The notes under the pieces were generated by a model. That model was not told where the DNA came from, made no database searches, and saw only the letters and a list, made by a program, of their open reading frames with translations. From positions 1 through 12,691 of the forward strand of contig CADCUA010000571.1 in assembly GCA_902805755.1 (NCBI GenBank): 12,691 nucleotides of DNA. Direction: 5' to 3'. Source of the DNA: an uncultured Lysobacter sp. GTDB lineage: Bacteria; Pseudomonadota; Gammaproteobacteria; Xanthomonadales; Xanthomonadaceae. Each line of letters starts with the position of its first letter. The first letter of the stretch is position 1. The position numbers and the translations under genes were made by a program. Shown here in pieces: positions 6,573 through 12,691 of the stretch.

Positions 6573-8754
6573 CGCGACCACCTTCGCCCTGCGCCTGGCT
6601 GCCGAACGTGCGCAGCGAATCCAGCGTGGCCTGCCATGCACGTTCGACGAGACCGCGCGCGTCCTCTTCCACGAGTCGCGCCTCGCCGCGGGCCATCAAG
6701 CGTGCCAGCTCGTCCAGCGTGTATTCCTGGGCGCGCTGTCCGCGGCGGTTGACGAACAGGGCGCTGCCCGTGGCCGGGCCGATCCACGCCAGGCGATGGC
6801 GCGCGGTGGTATCGGCGTCGACGCTGAACTCGAACACGCGGCCGGTGCGCATCGCCAGCAATGTGTCCAGATAATGCTGCTCCATCAGCGAACGCGGCGC
6901 GGGCGGCGGCCCGTCCGGCATTGCCTGCGCGCCCAGGCGCGTGCGCGACTTCAGCCGCATCGCCAGTTCCGTGCGTGAAGCCGCCATGTCGTCATCGGTG
7001 TCGCGCCCGGCGCTGAGGTGCCGGCCGATCGAGGCGGCCTCTTCAACGTGATAACCGATCAGCGTCAGTGCTTCGCAGATGCGTGCGCCGAGGCCGGCCG
7101 GGACCGGCCCGCCTTCGGACACCGCGACGATCTGCCGCGTCGTCTCCAGCTGGCGCGCCCATTCCTCGCTGCCTTCGTCGTGCCGCAACAGCGTCAGCGT
7201 CAGCACGTCCGCCCAGGCCTGCGTGACGATCGAGCGGATCACGCGTGGCAGCGCGCGCTCGCGGGTTTCTTCCTCTATGACATCCGCCGCGCGTCGGCGC
7301 GCATGCGCCAGGCGCTCCTTTCCGCGCGCCGACTCGACCTGGCGGCGTTCGCTGACCTCGCTGCGGCGCGCCACGCCCTGCAACTGCTCATGGATGGCGT
7401 GCTGCGCGGATTCGAATACGGCCAGGTCGCCGTTGTACTGCGCGACGATCTCCTGGACCGCCTGTTCGATCGTGGCGCGCAGCTGCGGATCGAGGTCCTC
7501 GTCGCCGAAGCCGTGCTCGCCGACTTCGCTGGCCGCGTCGAGCACGCGCCGGGCCGGATGCTGCGCGAACTCGAAGAAGCGGTGATCCACCAGGGCCAGG
7601 CGCACCAGCGCGACGTGCAGGCGCTCGAGCCAGGTTGCGCTCGGGCTATCCGCGCGTACGTCGCGCAGCAGTCGCGCGATGAGCAGGCCGACCAGTTCGA
7701 GCACGTCCGCATCTTCTTCCGCGATCATGCCCGCGCGCTCGGGGCCGAGTTGCTGGCGCAGCGCGTCGCGCACCTGCGAAATCGATGCGACGGGCCGAGC
7801 CTGCAACGGGCCAAGCGCTTCAAACAGTTCCTGTGTGGACACCGCCGCCGCGCCCTGCGGTCCGGCATTGCCGGTGCGCAAGCGGCTGATCAGTCCCCGG
7901 CGGCGGCCAAGCATCTGCCGGGTGAAGTCGAACGATCCGCTCGCTTCGCCCCAGGTCTGCACGCCGGCAGGCGCGGGAGCGGGCGCCGCCGGAGCCGCCG
8001 CGGGCGCTTCGGTGCCGCCCTGCGCTCGCGGCCGCGTGCGCAGCGGCACGTACGCCATGCTCGGCAGCACGTTGCGCAGCGCCAGCGTGGTGTTCATGAC
8101 TTCCAGCAGCGTTTCGGCCTCCGACAGCACGATCCGGTCGAACAGCTGCAGCAGTGTCAGCCGCGTGTCCGGCCCGATCTCCAGCACGGCGCTGGCTTCA
8201 CCGAGCAGGGTCGCAAGCCGGTAAGGCCCGGTCGGAAGGGTCTGCGCGCTGAAGGCAGGCTTGCCCGCGAGCACGCCGAAGCGCTGGCCTAGCAACTGCA
8301 GCTGCAACCCTGCGCGCGCCTCGGTGCGCATCGAGATCGAACGCAGCAGCGCGTCCTCACCCGCCTCCTCGTCTTCCAGCAGCCGCAGTTCCCACGCCGG
8401 CGCGCGCGGGATCGCGCCTGTCGTCGGGATCACCGGTAGGACGGGCGCACGCAGGTCGGCCAGTTCGGCTTCCAGCAGCTCCACGAAGTGGCGTGCCAGA
8501 TGGTCGCGATTGCGTTGCACCGCGCGCAGCTGGGTCAGGTGCTGCAGCTGGACCGCTGGGCGCGTCGCGCGCTCGGCAAGCTGGAAGAGATGGCGCTCCA
8601 GATCGCTGAGCACCTGTTCGAGTCGCCCGGCCACGTCCTGCGACACCAGCGCCAACAGGTCGAGCAGCGCTTCGCGCACGGGACGCGGCAGGGCCGCGGA
8701 CGCCAGCGAGATCCGCGTGCGCGGGGTGACGCTGGGCTCCGGTGGCGCGGGCAT
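6565..8754 (-). CDS. DUF1631 family protein of unknown function
   Basis: A 729-residue protein that I recognise as DUF1631, a proteobacterial family with no assigned biochemical role (some database entries carry the misleading name thymidine phosphorylase). No signal peptide or membrane helix is visible. The protein is mostly predicted helix, rich in Leu, Arg, Glu and Ala. A Pro/Ala linker lies at about 245-264. The C-terminal segment, about 630-715, is a more beta-rich module containing RLAWIGP and ALFVNRRGQRAQEYT, followed by helices. No catalytic motif is evident. The ATG at 8754 follows GGGAGGAG (8759-8766), one of the strongest ribosome sites in the window, so the start is well supported. 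The stop TGA (6565-6567) lies inside the PilZ coding sequence, in the arrangement ATGAATGA. Coupling to PilZ suggests, as inference only, that it is a partner or output of cyclic di-GMP signalling. Confidence 0.88.
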   Translation of the reverse strand: MPAPPEPSVTPRTRISLASAALPRPVREALLDLLALVSQDVAGRLEQVLSDLERHLFQLAERATRPAVQLQHLTQLRAVQRNRDHLARHFVELLEAELADLRAPVLPVIPTTGAIPRAPAWELRLLEDEEAGEDALLRSISMRTEARAGLQLQLLGQRFGVLAGKPAFSAQTLPTGPYRLATLLGEASAVLEIGPDTRLTLLQLFDRIVLSEAETLLEVMNTTLALRNVLPSMAYVPLRTRPRAQGGTEAPAAAPAAPAPAPAGVQTWGEASGSFDFTRQMLGRRRGLISRLRTGNAGPQGAAAVSTQELFEALGPLQARPVASISQVRDALRQQLGPERAGMIAEEDADVLELVGLLIARLLRDVRADSPSATWLERLHVALVRLALVDHRFFEFAQHPARRVLDAASEVGEHGFGDEDLDPQLRATIEQAVQEIVAQYNGDLAVFESAQHAIHEQLQGVARRSEVSERRQVESARGKERLAHARRRAADVIEEETRERALPRVIRSIVTQAWADVLTLTLLRHDEGSEEWARQLETTRQIVAVSEGGPVPAGLGARICEALTLIGYHVEEAASIGRHLSAGRDTDDDMAASRTELAMRLKSRTRLGAQAMPDGPPPAPRSLMEQHYLDTLLAMRTGRVFEFSVDADTTARHRLAWIGPATGSALFVNRRGQRAQEYTLDELARLMARGEARLVEEDARGLVERAWQATLDSLRTFGSQAQGEGGRDE
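6578..6585 (-). promoter_or_regulatory. Ribosome binding site of the PilZ gene
   Basis: GAAGGTGG on the minus strand ends five bases before the ATG at 6572 and lies inside the last codons of the DUF1631 gene. It decides the PilZ start in favour of 6572. Confidence 0.6.
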
Positions 8755-8758
8755 TCAA

Positions 8759-8766
8759 CTCCTCCC
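8759..8766 (-). promoter_or_regulatory. Strong ribosome binding site of the DUF1631 gene
   Basis: GGGAGGAG on the minus strand precedes the ATG at 8754 by four bases (six from the central GGAGG). It supports that start and predicts efficient translation of the DUF1631-PilZ pair. I could not find a convincing sigma-70 promoter in the 111 bases between this gene and hemW. Confidence 0.7.
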
Positions 8767-8865
8767 AAGGTATTGCGTGCCAATCATGCATGAGTCAGCG
8801 CGTTTGCGGTTTCCCGCTGCGCCGTGCCGCTCTGGACTTCGGCAGCTTTGCAAGAAATATTCCAG

Positions 8866-10035
8866 TCAATCTTCCGGCAGGAACAGTGCCACTACGTCGT
8901 TGGTGAAAAGCCGGCCCTGCTCCGTCGGCTGCACCTGCGAGCCGCGCCGTTCGATCCAGCCGCGCGTGCTTGCCTCATCCAGCTGCGCTGCGATGGCCTC
9001 GGCCGGCAGTCCCGTGCGCACGGTGAAATCGGCAATCGAAAACCCCTGCACGAGCCGCAGCGCATTGAGCATGAACTCGAACGGACGCCGCGACGCCTCG
9101 ATGCGCTCGTCACCGCCGATCGACTCCGCACTGCCTGCGCTGGCCAGAAAACGCGACGGATACTTGACCTTCCAGCGCCGCAGCACCGTCTGCTCATGCC
9201 CCAATGTGAGTTTGCCATGCGCGCCCGCGCCGATGCCGAGGTAATCGCCGTAACGCCAGTAGTTGACGTTGTGCGCGCACTGCCGGCCCGGGCGTGCGTA
9301 CGCGCTGACTTCGTACTGCGCGTAACCGGCGCGGGCGAGCAGTGCCTGGCAGTGCTCCTGCATGTCCCAGCCGGCGTCCTCGTCGGGTATGCCGGCCGGC
9401 GGGCGCGCGGCGAAGACCGTGTTCGGCTCCATCGTGAGCTGGTAATGGCTGATGTGCGCGGGTTCCAGCGCGAACGCGCGCTCCAGATCGTGTTCCGCCA
9501 TCGCCAGGGACTGGCCCGGCAGCGCGTACATCAGGTCCAGGTTGATATTGTCGAAGCCGGCATCCTGCGCGAGCCTGACGGCGGCTTCGGCCTCCGCGCT
9601 GTCGTGGATGCGCCCCAGCCGTTGCAGGCAGCCGTCGTCGAAGCTCTGGATGCCGAAACTCAGCCGGTTAACGCCGGCCGCGCGATAGCCCTCGAAGCGT
9701 CCGTGTTCGGCGGTGCCGGGGTTCGCTTCCATCGTGATTTCGCAGCCCGGCGCGAAACGCAGCCGGCTGCTCGCGCCCTGCAGGAAGCGTTCGATATGGT
9801 CCGGCGGCATCAGGCTCGGCGTTCCGCCGCCGAAGAACACGGTCTGCACCGTCCGGCCCCACACCAGCGGCAGGTCCTGGTCGAGGTCGGCCAGCAGCGC
9901 GTCCACGTATTGTGCAAACGGCAGCTCGCCACGCTGTTCGTGCGAATTGAAGTCGCAGTACGGGCATTTGCGTACACACCACGGGATGTGGACGTATAGC
10001 GAGAGAGGCGGCGGAACGAGGGCGGGCGCGGTCAT
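8866..10035 (-). CDS. hemW: HemW, radical SAM haem chaperone
   Basis: HemW is a cytoplasmic radical SAM protein, formerly mistaken for coproporphyrinogen dehydrogenase, that binds haem and delivers it to respiratory proteins. The product is 389 residues, normal for the family. The iron-sulfur site is C20-x3-C24-x2-C27 in the segment WCVRKCPYCDFNSH. It has the HemW pattern, where D follows the third cysteine, and not the extra cysteine of true HemN. The SAM-binding GGGTPS lies at 69-74, then ITMEANPGT (100-108), RLSFGIQSF (124-132) and DLMYALPGQ (167-175). The HemW C-terminal domain follows from about 300. I chose the ATG at 10035 because it leads directly into the family start (LSLYVHIPWC); a longer frame would begin at a TTG. 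It is downstream of rdgB after a gap of 234 bases, the same gene order as in many gammaproteobacteria, and probably shares its transcript. Confidence 0.95.
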   Translation of the reverse strand: MTAPALVPPPLSLYVHIPWCVRKCPYCDFNSHEQRGELPFAQYVDALLADLDQDLPLVWGRTVQTVFFGGGTPSLMPPDHIERFLQGASSRLRFAPGCEITMEANPGTAEHGRFEGYRAAGVNRLSFGIQSFDDGCLQRLGRIHDSAEAEAAVRLAQDAGFDNINLDLMYALPGQSLAMAEHDLERAFALEPAHISHYQLTMEPNTVFAARPPAGIPDEDAGWDMQEHCQALLARAGYAQYEVSAYARPGRQCAHNVNYWRYGDYLGIGAGAHGKLTLGHEQTVLRRWKVKYPSRFLASAGSAESIGGDERIEASRRPFEFMLNALRLVQGFSIADFTVRTGLPAEAIAAQLDEASTRGWIERRGSQVQPTEQGRLFTNDVVALFLPED

Positions 10036-10269
10036 GGATTCAGTCGGCCTGCGGGCGACGCGGCGGTGAGAGCACGGCAAGGGTAGCGTTCGCGTGCTTT
10101 ACCGCCTTTGTCCGGTGTGGATTGCCTGGAATGGCGGCCACCAAATGTGCGGAGTGGGTGAGGCGCGGCGGGTGCGGCAGCGGTGAAGTCGAACGGCAGT
10201 GGCCATGGACGGCCGGTCCACCAAGATGGCGACCGCGTTGCACGCGGCCGCGCACATCGCCGCGCCGGA
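10036..10269. other. Gap between rdgB and hemW without a recognised gene
   Basis: These 234 bases are unusually long for this tightly packed cluster. I see no plausible small protein on either strand, no intrinsic terminator after rdgB and no clear promoter for hemW. A weak inverted repeat (TGGAC at 10206-10210 with GTCCA at 10216-10220) and a shared CCACCAA word in two imperfect copies (about 10128-10148 and 10206-10228) are the only structure seen. Confidence 0.4.
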
Positions 10270-10869
10270 TCAGAGCCGTATCGAGCACAGCTGCTGGCGC
10301 AGGGCCGCGAGCGCCTGGCCGCGATGGCTGATGCGGTTCTTCAATGGCGGTGGGAGCTGCGCGGCGCTGCAGGCATGTGCGGGGTCGAAGAAGATCGGGT
10401 CGTACCCGAAACCGCCATCGCCCTGTGGCGCCTGCAGCACGCGCCCGGCCCAGCGGCCTTCGGCAATCAGCGGCTGCGGATCGTCGGCGTGGCGCAACAG
10501 CACGATGACGGCGTAGAAATGCGCGCCACGCGATTCGTCGGGCACGTCGCGCAGTGCATCCAGCAATTTGGCGATGTTGGCGGCCGAGTCGCCGTGGGTG
10601 CCCGCGTAGCGCGCCGACAGCAGGCCCGGCGCGCCCGCAAGCGCGTCCACGCACAGGCCCGAATCGTCGGCCAATGCGGGCAGGCCGGTCAGGCGCGCGG
10701 CATGCCGCGCCTTCAGCAGCGCGTTTTCCACGAACGTGCTTGCCGTCTCCTCCGCATCATCGACGCCGAGTGCCTGTTGCGGCACGCATTCAAGACCGCT
10801 GCCGGCGAGCAGCTCGGCGAACTCCGCGAGCTTGCCGCAGTTGCCGCTGGCGAGCACCAGCCGGGTCAT
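10270..10869 (-). CDS. rdgB: RdgB/HAM1 non-canonical purine NTP pyrophosphatase
   Basis: This enzyme hydrolyses dITP, XTP and ITP to the monophosphate and pyrophosphate, keeping deaminated purines out of DNA and RNA. The 199-residue product carries the family landmarks: the nucleotide-binding start LVLASGNCGK (4-13), AEET (39-42) before TFVENALLKARHAA, the catalytic ADDSGL at 67-72 (D69 as general base), GAPGLLSARYAG (79-90), GGFGYDPIFF (152-161) and the base-recognising SHRGQA (181-186). The ATG at 10869 is preceded by GGAG (10876-10879) at a six-base spacing and gives the standard N-terminus. A frame opening 16 codons upstream would add residues absent from the family. It lies 115 bases after rph and in the same direction, consistent with a shared transcript. 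No family hallmark is missing. Confidence 0.96.
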   Translation of the reverse strand: MTRLVLASGNCGKLAEFAELLAGSGLECVPQQALGVDDAEETASTFVENALLKARHAARLTGLPALADDSGLCVDALAGAPGLLSARYAGTHGDSAANIAKLLDALRDVPDESRGAHFYAVIVLLRHADDPQPLIAEGRWAGRVLQAPQGDGGFGYDPIFFDPAHACSAAQLPPPLKNRISHRGQALAALRQQLCSIRL

Positions 10870-10984
10870 GGCGAGCTCCAGTTCGGCAGGCGCGCGCTGT
10901 GCAGAAGCGATGCGCATGCACCTGTCTGCCCACGCGACAAGCGCCGCTGCCCTGCCGCCCGCACACGACCGGCGCGCACTGCGA

Positions 10985-11740
10985 TCACGTGGCCAATGCC
11001 TCGCGCTGCAGCTCGACCAGTCGTGCGATGCCGGTTTCGGCCAGCGCCGTCATCGCCGCCAGTTCCTCGCGGCGGAACGCGTGGCCTTCGGCCGTGCCCT
11101 GCAGTTCGATGAAACCGCCGCCGTCGTTCATCACGACATTCATGTCGGTGTCGCAATCGCTGTCTTCGGCGTAATCCAGATCCAGCACCGGCACGCCGCG
11201 CCAGATACCGACCGACACCGCCGCGACCGCGCCGAAGATTGGATCGCGGCGATTACCGCCGGCCTTTATCTCGCCTCTGGCCTGCAGCCAGCGCACCGCA
11301 TCAACGAGCGCGACGTAGGCGCCGGTAATCGCAGCAGTGCGCGTGCCGCCGTCGGCCTGCAGCACGTCGCAGTCCAGCGTGATCGTGCGTTCGCCCAGCA
11401 GTTTGCGATCGACGCAGGCGCGCAGGGACCGACCGATCAGGCGCTGGATCTCCAGCGTGCGGCCACCCTGCTTGCCGCGCGCGGCTTCGCGGTCGTTACG
11501 CGTGTTGGTGGCGCGCGGCAGCATGCCGTATTCAGCCGTGACCCAGCCTTCGCCCTTGCCGCGCAGAAAGCCGGGCGCCTTGTTTTCCACGCTGGCCGTG
11601 CACAGCACGCGGGTGTCACCGAAGCTGACCAGCACCGAGCCTTCGGCATGTCGCGTGTAGCCGCGCTCGATGCGCACCTCGCGCAGCTGGTCGGGAAGGC
11701 GACCGCTGGGTCGGACAAGAGGCGCGGAGCCAGCATTCAT
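10985..11740 (-). CDS. rph: Ribonuclease PH
   Basis: RNase PH is a phosphorolytic 3'-to-5' exoribonuclease that trims the 3' ends of tRNA precursors and acts as a hexameric ring. The 251-residue product keeps the family core: [20 protein letters not shown] (30-49), [14 protein letters not shown] (65-78), the phosphate-site region [15 protein letters not shown] (81-95), [15 protein letters not shown] (122-136) and the catalytic-side stretch ending DTDMNVVM (197-204). Compared with E. coli Rph (RPAGR near its start) there are about eight extra N-terminal residues. The corresponding Val codon is GTC and cannot start translation, so the ATG at 11740 is the best choice, although its ribosome site is weak. 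The reading frame is intact to the C-terminus, unlike the frameshifted rph of E. coli K-12. It is divergent from yicC, an arrangement also known from E. coli, and heads the rph-rdgB-hemW series. Confidence 0.96.
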   Translation of the reverse strand: MNAGSAPLVRPSGRLPDQLREVRIERGYTRHAEGSVLVSFGDTRVLCTASVENKAPGFLRGKGEGWVTAEYGMLPRATNTRNDREAARGKQGGRTLEIQRLIGRSLRACVDRKLLGERTITLDCDVLQADGGTRTAAITGAYVALVDAVRWLQARGEIKAGGNRRDPIFGAVAAVSVGIWRGVPVLDLDYAEDSDCDTDMNVVMNDGGGFIELQGTAEGHAFRREELAAMTALAETGIARLVELQREALAT

Positions 11741-11754
11741 GCCGGTTGTACCGA

Positions 11755-11789
11755 GAAAGGGGCCGGCGAGTTTACCATTCGCCCCTTTC
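11755..11789. promoter_or_regulatory. Inverted repeat around overlapping promoter-like elements between rph and yicC
   Basis: GAAAGGGGC (11755-11763) and GCCCCTTTC (11781-11789) form a perfect 9-base inverted repeat. Its 17-base spacer is the most AT-rich spot of the gap. On the minus strand the spacer contains TG-G-TAAACT, an extended -10-like element suited to rph. On the plus strand it contains TACCAT (11773-11778), a -10-like element suited to yicC. No good -35 hexamer is seen for either. The arrangement could be an operator for a dimeric regulator acting on both genes, or only a hairpin in the yicC or rph leader. Confidence 0.35.
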
Positions 11790-11833
11790 CGGCTCCCCGC
11801 GACCGGGCCACCAATGCCGGGCAGCGCCTGGTC

Positions 11834-11837
11834 GGAG
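11834..11837 (+). promoter_or_regulatory. Ribosome binding site of yicC
   Basis: GGAG seven bases before the GTG at 11845. It supports the GTG over the downstream ATG at 11857, as does the family N-terminus (M/V-I-R-S-M-T-A-F). Confidence 0.6.
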
Positions 11838-11844
11838 ATGCACC

Positions 11845-12691
11845 GTGATCCGCAGCATGACCGCATTCGCCAGCGCCGAGCGCGCCACGCCCTGGGGCAT
11901 GTTGAGCTGTGAGCTGCGCTCGGTGAACCATCGCTTCCTCGAGCTCGGCATCCGCGCGCCGGACGAGCTGCGCGTGTTCGAACCGCTGCTGCGCGAGCGC
12001 ATCGGCGCACGCGTGGCGCGCGGCAAACTTGATCTGGCGCTGCGACTGCGTGCACCGGACGGTGCGGGCGGGCTGCAGGTCAACGGCGCGCGCGTGCGCG
12101 AGTTGAGCCAGCTTGCGGTCGAGCTGTCGGTGCAGTTTCCTTCGCTGCGCACGGAATTCACCGAACTCGTCCAGATGCCCGGCGTACTGCAGACCCCTGC
12201 GGCCGATCCCGCCGAGTTGCAGGCCTTGGCAATCACGCTGGTCGATGCGGTGATCGACGAGTTCATCGCCGCGCGCGAACGCGAAGGCGCGAAACTCGCG
12301 GCGGTGATTGCCGAGCGCATCGACGGCATCGCACGCATCGCGACCGACGTGCGCGCGCTGATGCCGGACATCCGCATCGGCCAGCGCGCCAAGCTGCAGG
12401 CTCGCCTGGACGATCTGATGCAGAACTCCGGCACGGCGCTGGATCCGGGCCGCATCGAGCAGGAATTCGTGATGTGGCTGCAGAAACTCGATGTGGACGA
12501 GGAGTTGGACCGCCTAGACGCGCATGTCAGCGAGGCGCGCCGCGTGCTGAAACTGCGCGAGGCGGTGGGCCGGCGGCTGGATTTCCTGCTGCAGGAGTTC
12601 AATCGCGAAGCGAACACGCTCGGTTCGAAATCGGTCGATGCACGCAGTTCCGCCGCGGCGGTGGAGCTCAAGGTGCTGATCGACCAGGTGC
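11845..12691 (+). CDS. yicC: YicC family RNA-processing protein (3' end beyond window)
   Basis: YicC proteins are conserved bacterial proteins, reported in E. coli to act as an endoribonuclease or decay factor affecting small RNAs such as RyhB. The frame starts at GTG 11845 and stays open to the last base: 282 codons against about 287 in E. coli, so only a short tail should be missing. The N-terminal domain opens with (V)IRSMTAFA, continues with [20 protein letters not shown] (about 25-44) and includes the segment [11 protein letters not shown]-like region near 55-64. The C-terminal DUF1732 domain has [20 protein letters not shown] (about 206-225), then [31 protein letters not shown] (about 242-261) and the near-terminal [10 protein letters not shown]. 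Because it begins with GTG and has no stop in the window, it is easily overlooked. It is divergent from rph, 104 bases apart. Confidence 0.93.
   Translation, partial: MIRSMTAFASAERATPWGMLSCELRSVNHRFLELGIRAPDELRVFEPLLRERIGARVARGKLDLALRLRAPDGAGGLQVNGARVRELSQLAVELSVQFPSLRTEFTELVQMPGVLQTPAADPAELQALAITLVDAVIDEFIAAREREGAKLAAVIAERIDGIARIATDVRALMPDIRIGQRAKLQARLDDLMQNSGTALDPGRIEQEFVMWLQKLDVDEELDRLDAHVSEARRVLKLREAVGRRLDFLLQEFNREANTLGSKSVDARSSAAAVELKVLIDQV

Noticed and set aside
7018-8292. A 424-codon plus-strand open frame antisense to the DUF1631 gene
   Set aside because: Rich in Arg and His from GC-rich antisense codons, with no domain signature. The minus-strand gene has a strong ribosome site and a recognised family.
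8767-8783. Sigma-54-like TTGGCACG on the minus strand upstream of the DUF1631 gene
   Set aside because: The -24 half is good, but the -12 half lacks GC at the required ten-base spacing (CT is found), and it lies only about 20 bases from the start codon.
8824-9999. A 391-codon plus-strand open frame antisense to hemW
   Set aside because: Shadow frame. HemW carries the complete radical SAM signature on the other strand.
10128-10231. Imperfect direct repeat sharing CCACCAA in the rdgB-hemW gap
   Set aside because: Beyond the seven shared bases the copies differ too much to separate from chance in GC-rich DNA.
10736-11848. A 370-codon plus-strand open frame antisense to rph and the start of rdgB
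   Set aside because: Shadow of rph, which matches RNase PH throughout.

Overview
The window is chromosomal DNA of a high-GC gammaproteobacterium. Gene content and protein style (PepP and PepQ close to the E. coli proteins, a PilZ plus DUF1631 pair, HemW-RdgB-RPH next to divergent YicC) suggest the Xanthomonadales (Lysobacteraceae or Rhodanobacteraceae). This placement is inferred from recognition of the proteins, not from a database search. Coding density is high, GC-rich third positions are strong, and I see no tRNA, rRNA, CRISPR array, insertion sequence or phage gene. No gene-free stretch exceeds 300 bases.

Layout. 1-1331 (+): pepP, Xaa-Pro aminopeptidase. 1332-1571: a gap holding a decayed second copy of the last third of a kilobase-scale M24 gene end, matching the 3' end of pepP. 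1572-3302 (-): pepQ (Xaa-Pro dipeptidase) followed six bases later by crcB (fluoride channel), a two-gene operon. About 3301-5961 (+), divergent from pepQ: a membrane CHASE-PAS-GGDEF-EAL protein that should make and/or degrade cyclic di-GMP. 5962-6191: a convergent gap with stem-loops. 6192-8754 (-): a DUF1631 protein and a PilZ cyclic di-GMP binding protein whose reading frames overlap by 8 bases. 8866-11740 (-): rph, rdgB, hemW, probably co-transcribed. 11845 to the end (+): yicC, divergent from rph and cut by the window end.

How the genes work together. PepP and PepQ are complementary manganese-type enzymes that finish the breakdown of proline-containing peptides. The convergent GGDEF-EAL and PilZ/DUF1631 genes make a local cyclic di-GMP neighbourhood: one membrane turnover enzyme and one receptor, with a large protein of unknown function translationally tied to the receptor. 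The rph-rdgB-hemW-yicC block is a housekeeping set: tRNA 3'-end trimming, cleansing of the nucleotide pool, haem chaperoning and RNA processing.

Most of the window is ordinary core genome. The points most worth a second look are the degenerate pepP 3'-end duplicate (1399-1500), the altered Phe-box of CrcB, the DUF1631-PilZ overlap, and the inverted repeat between rph and yicC. I found no clear evidence of a wholly new system.
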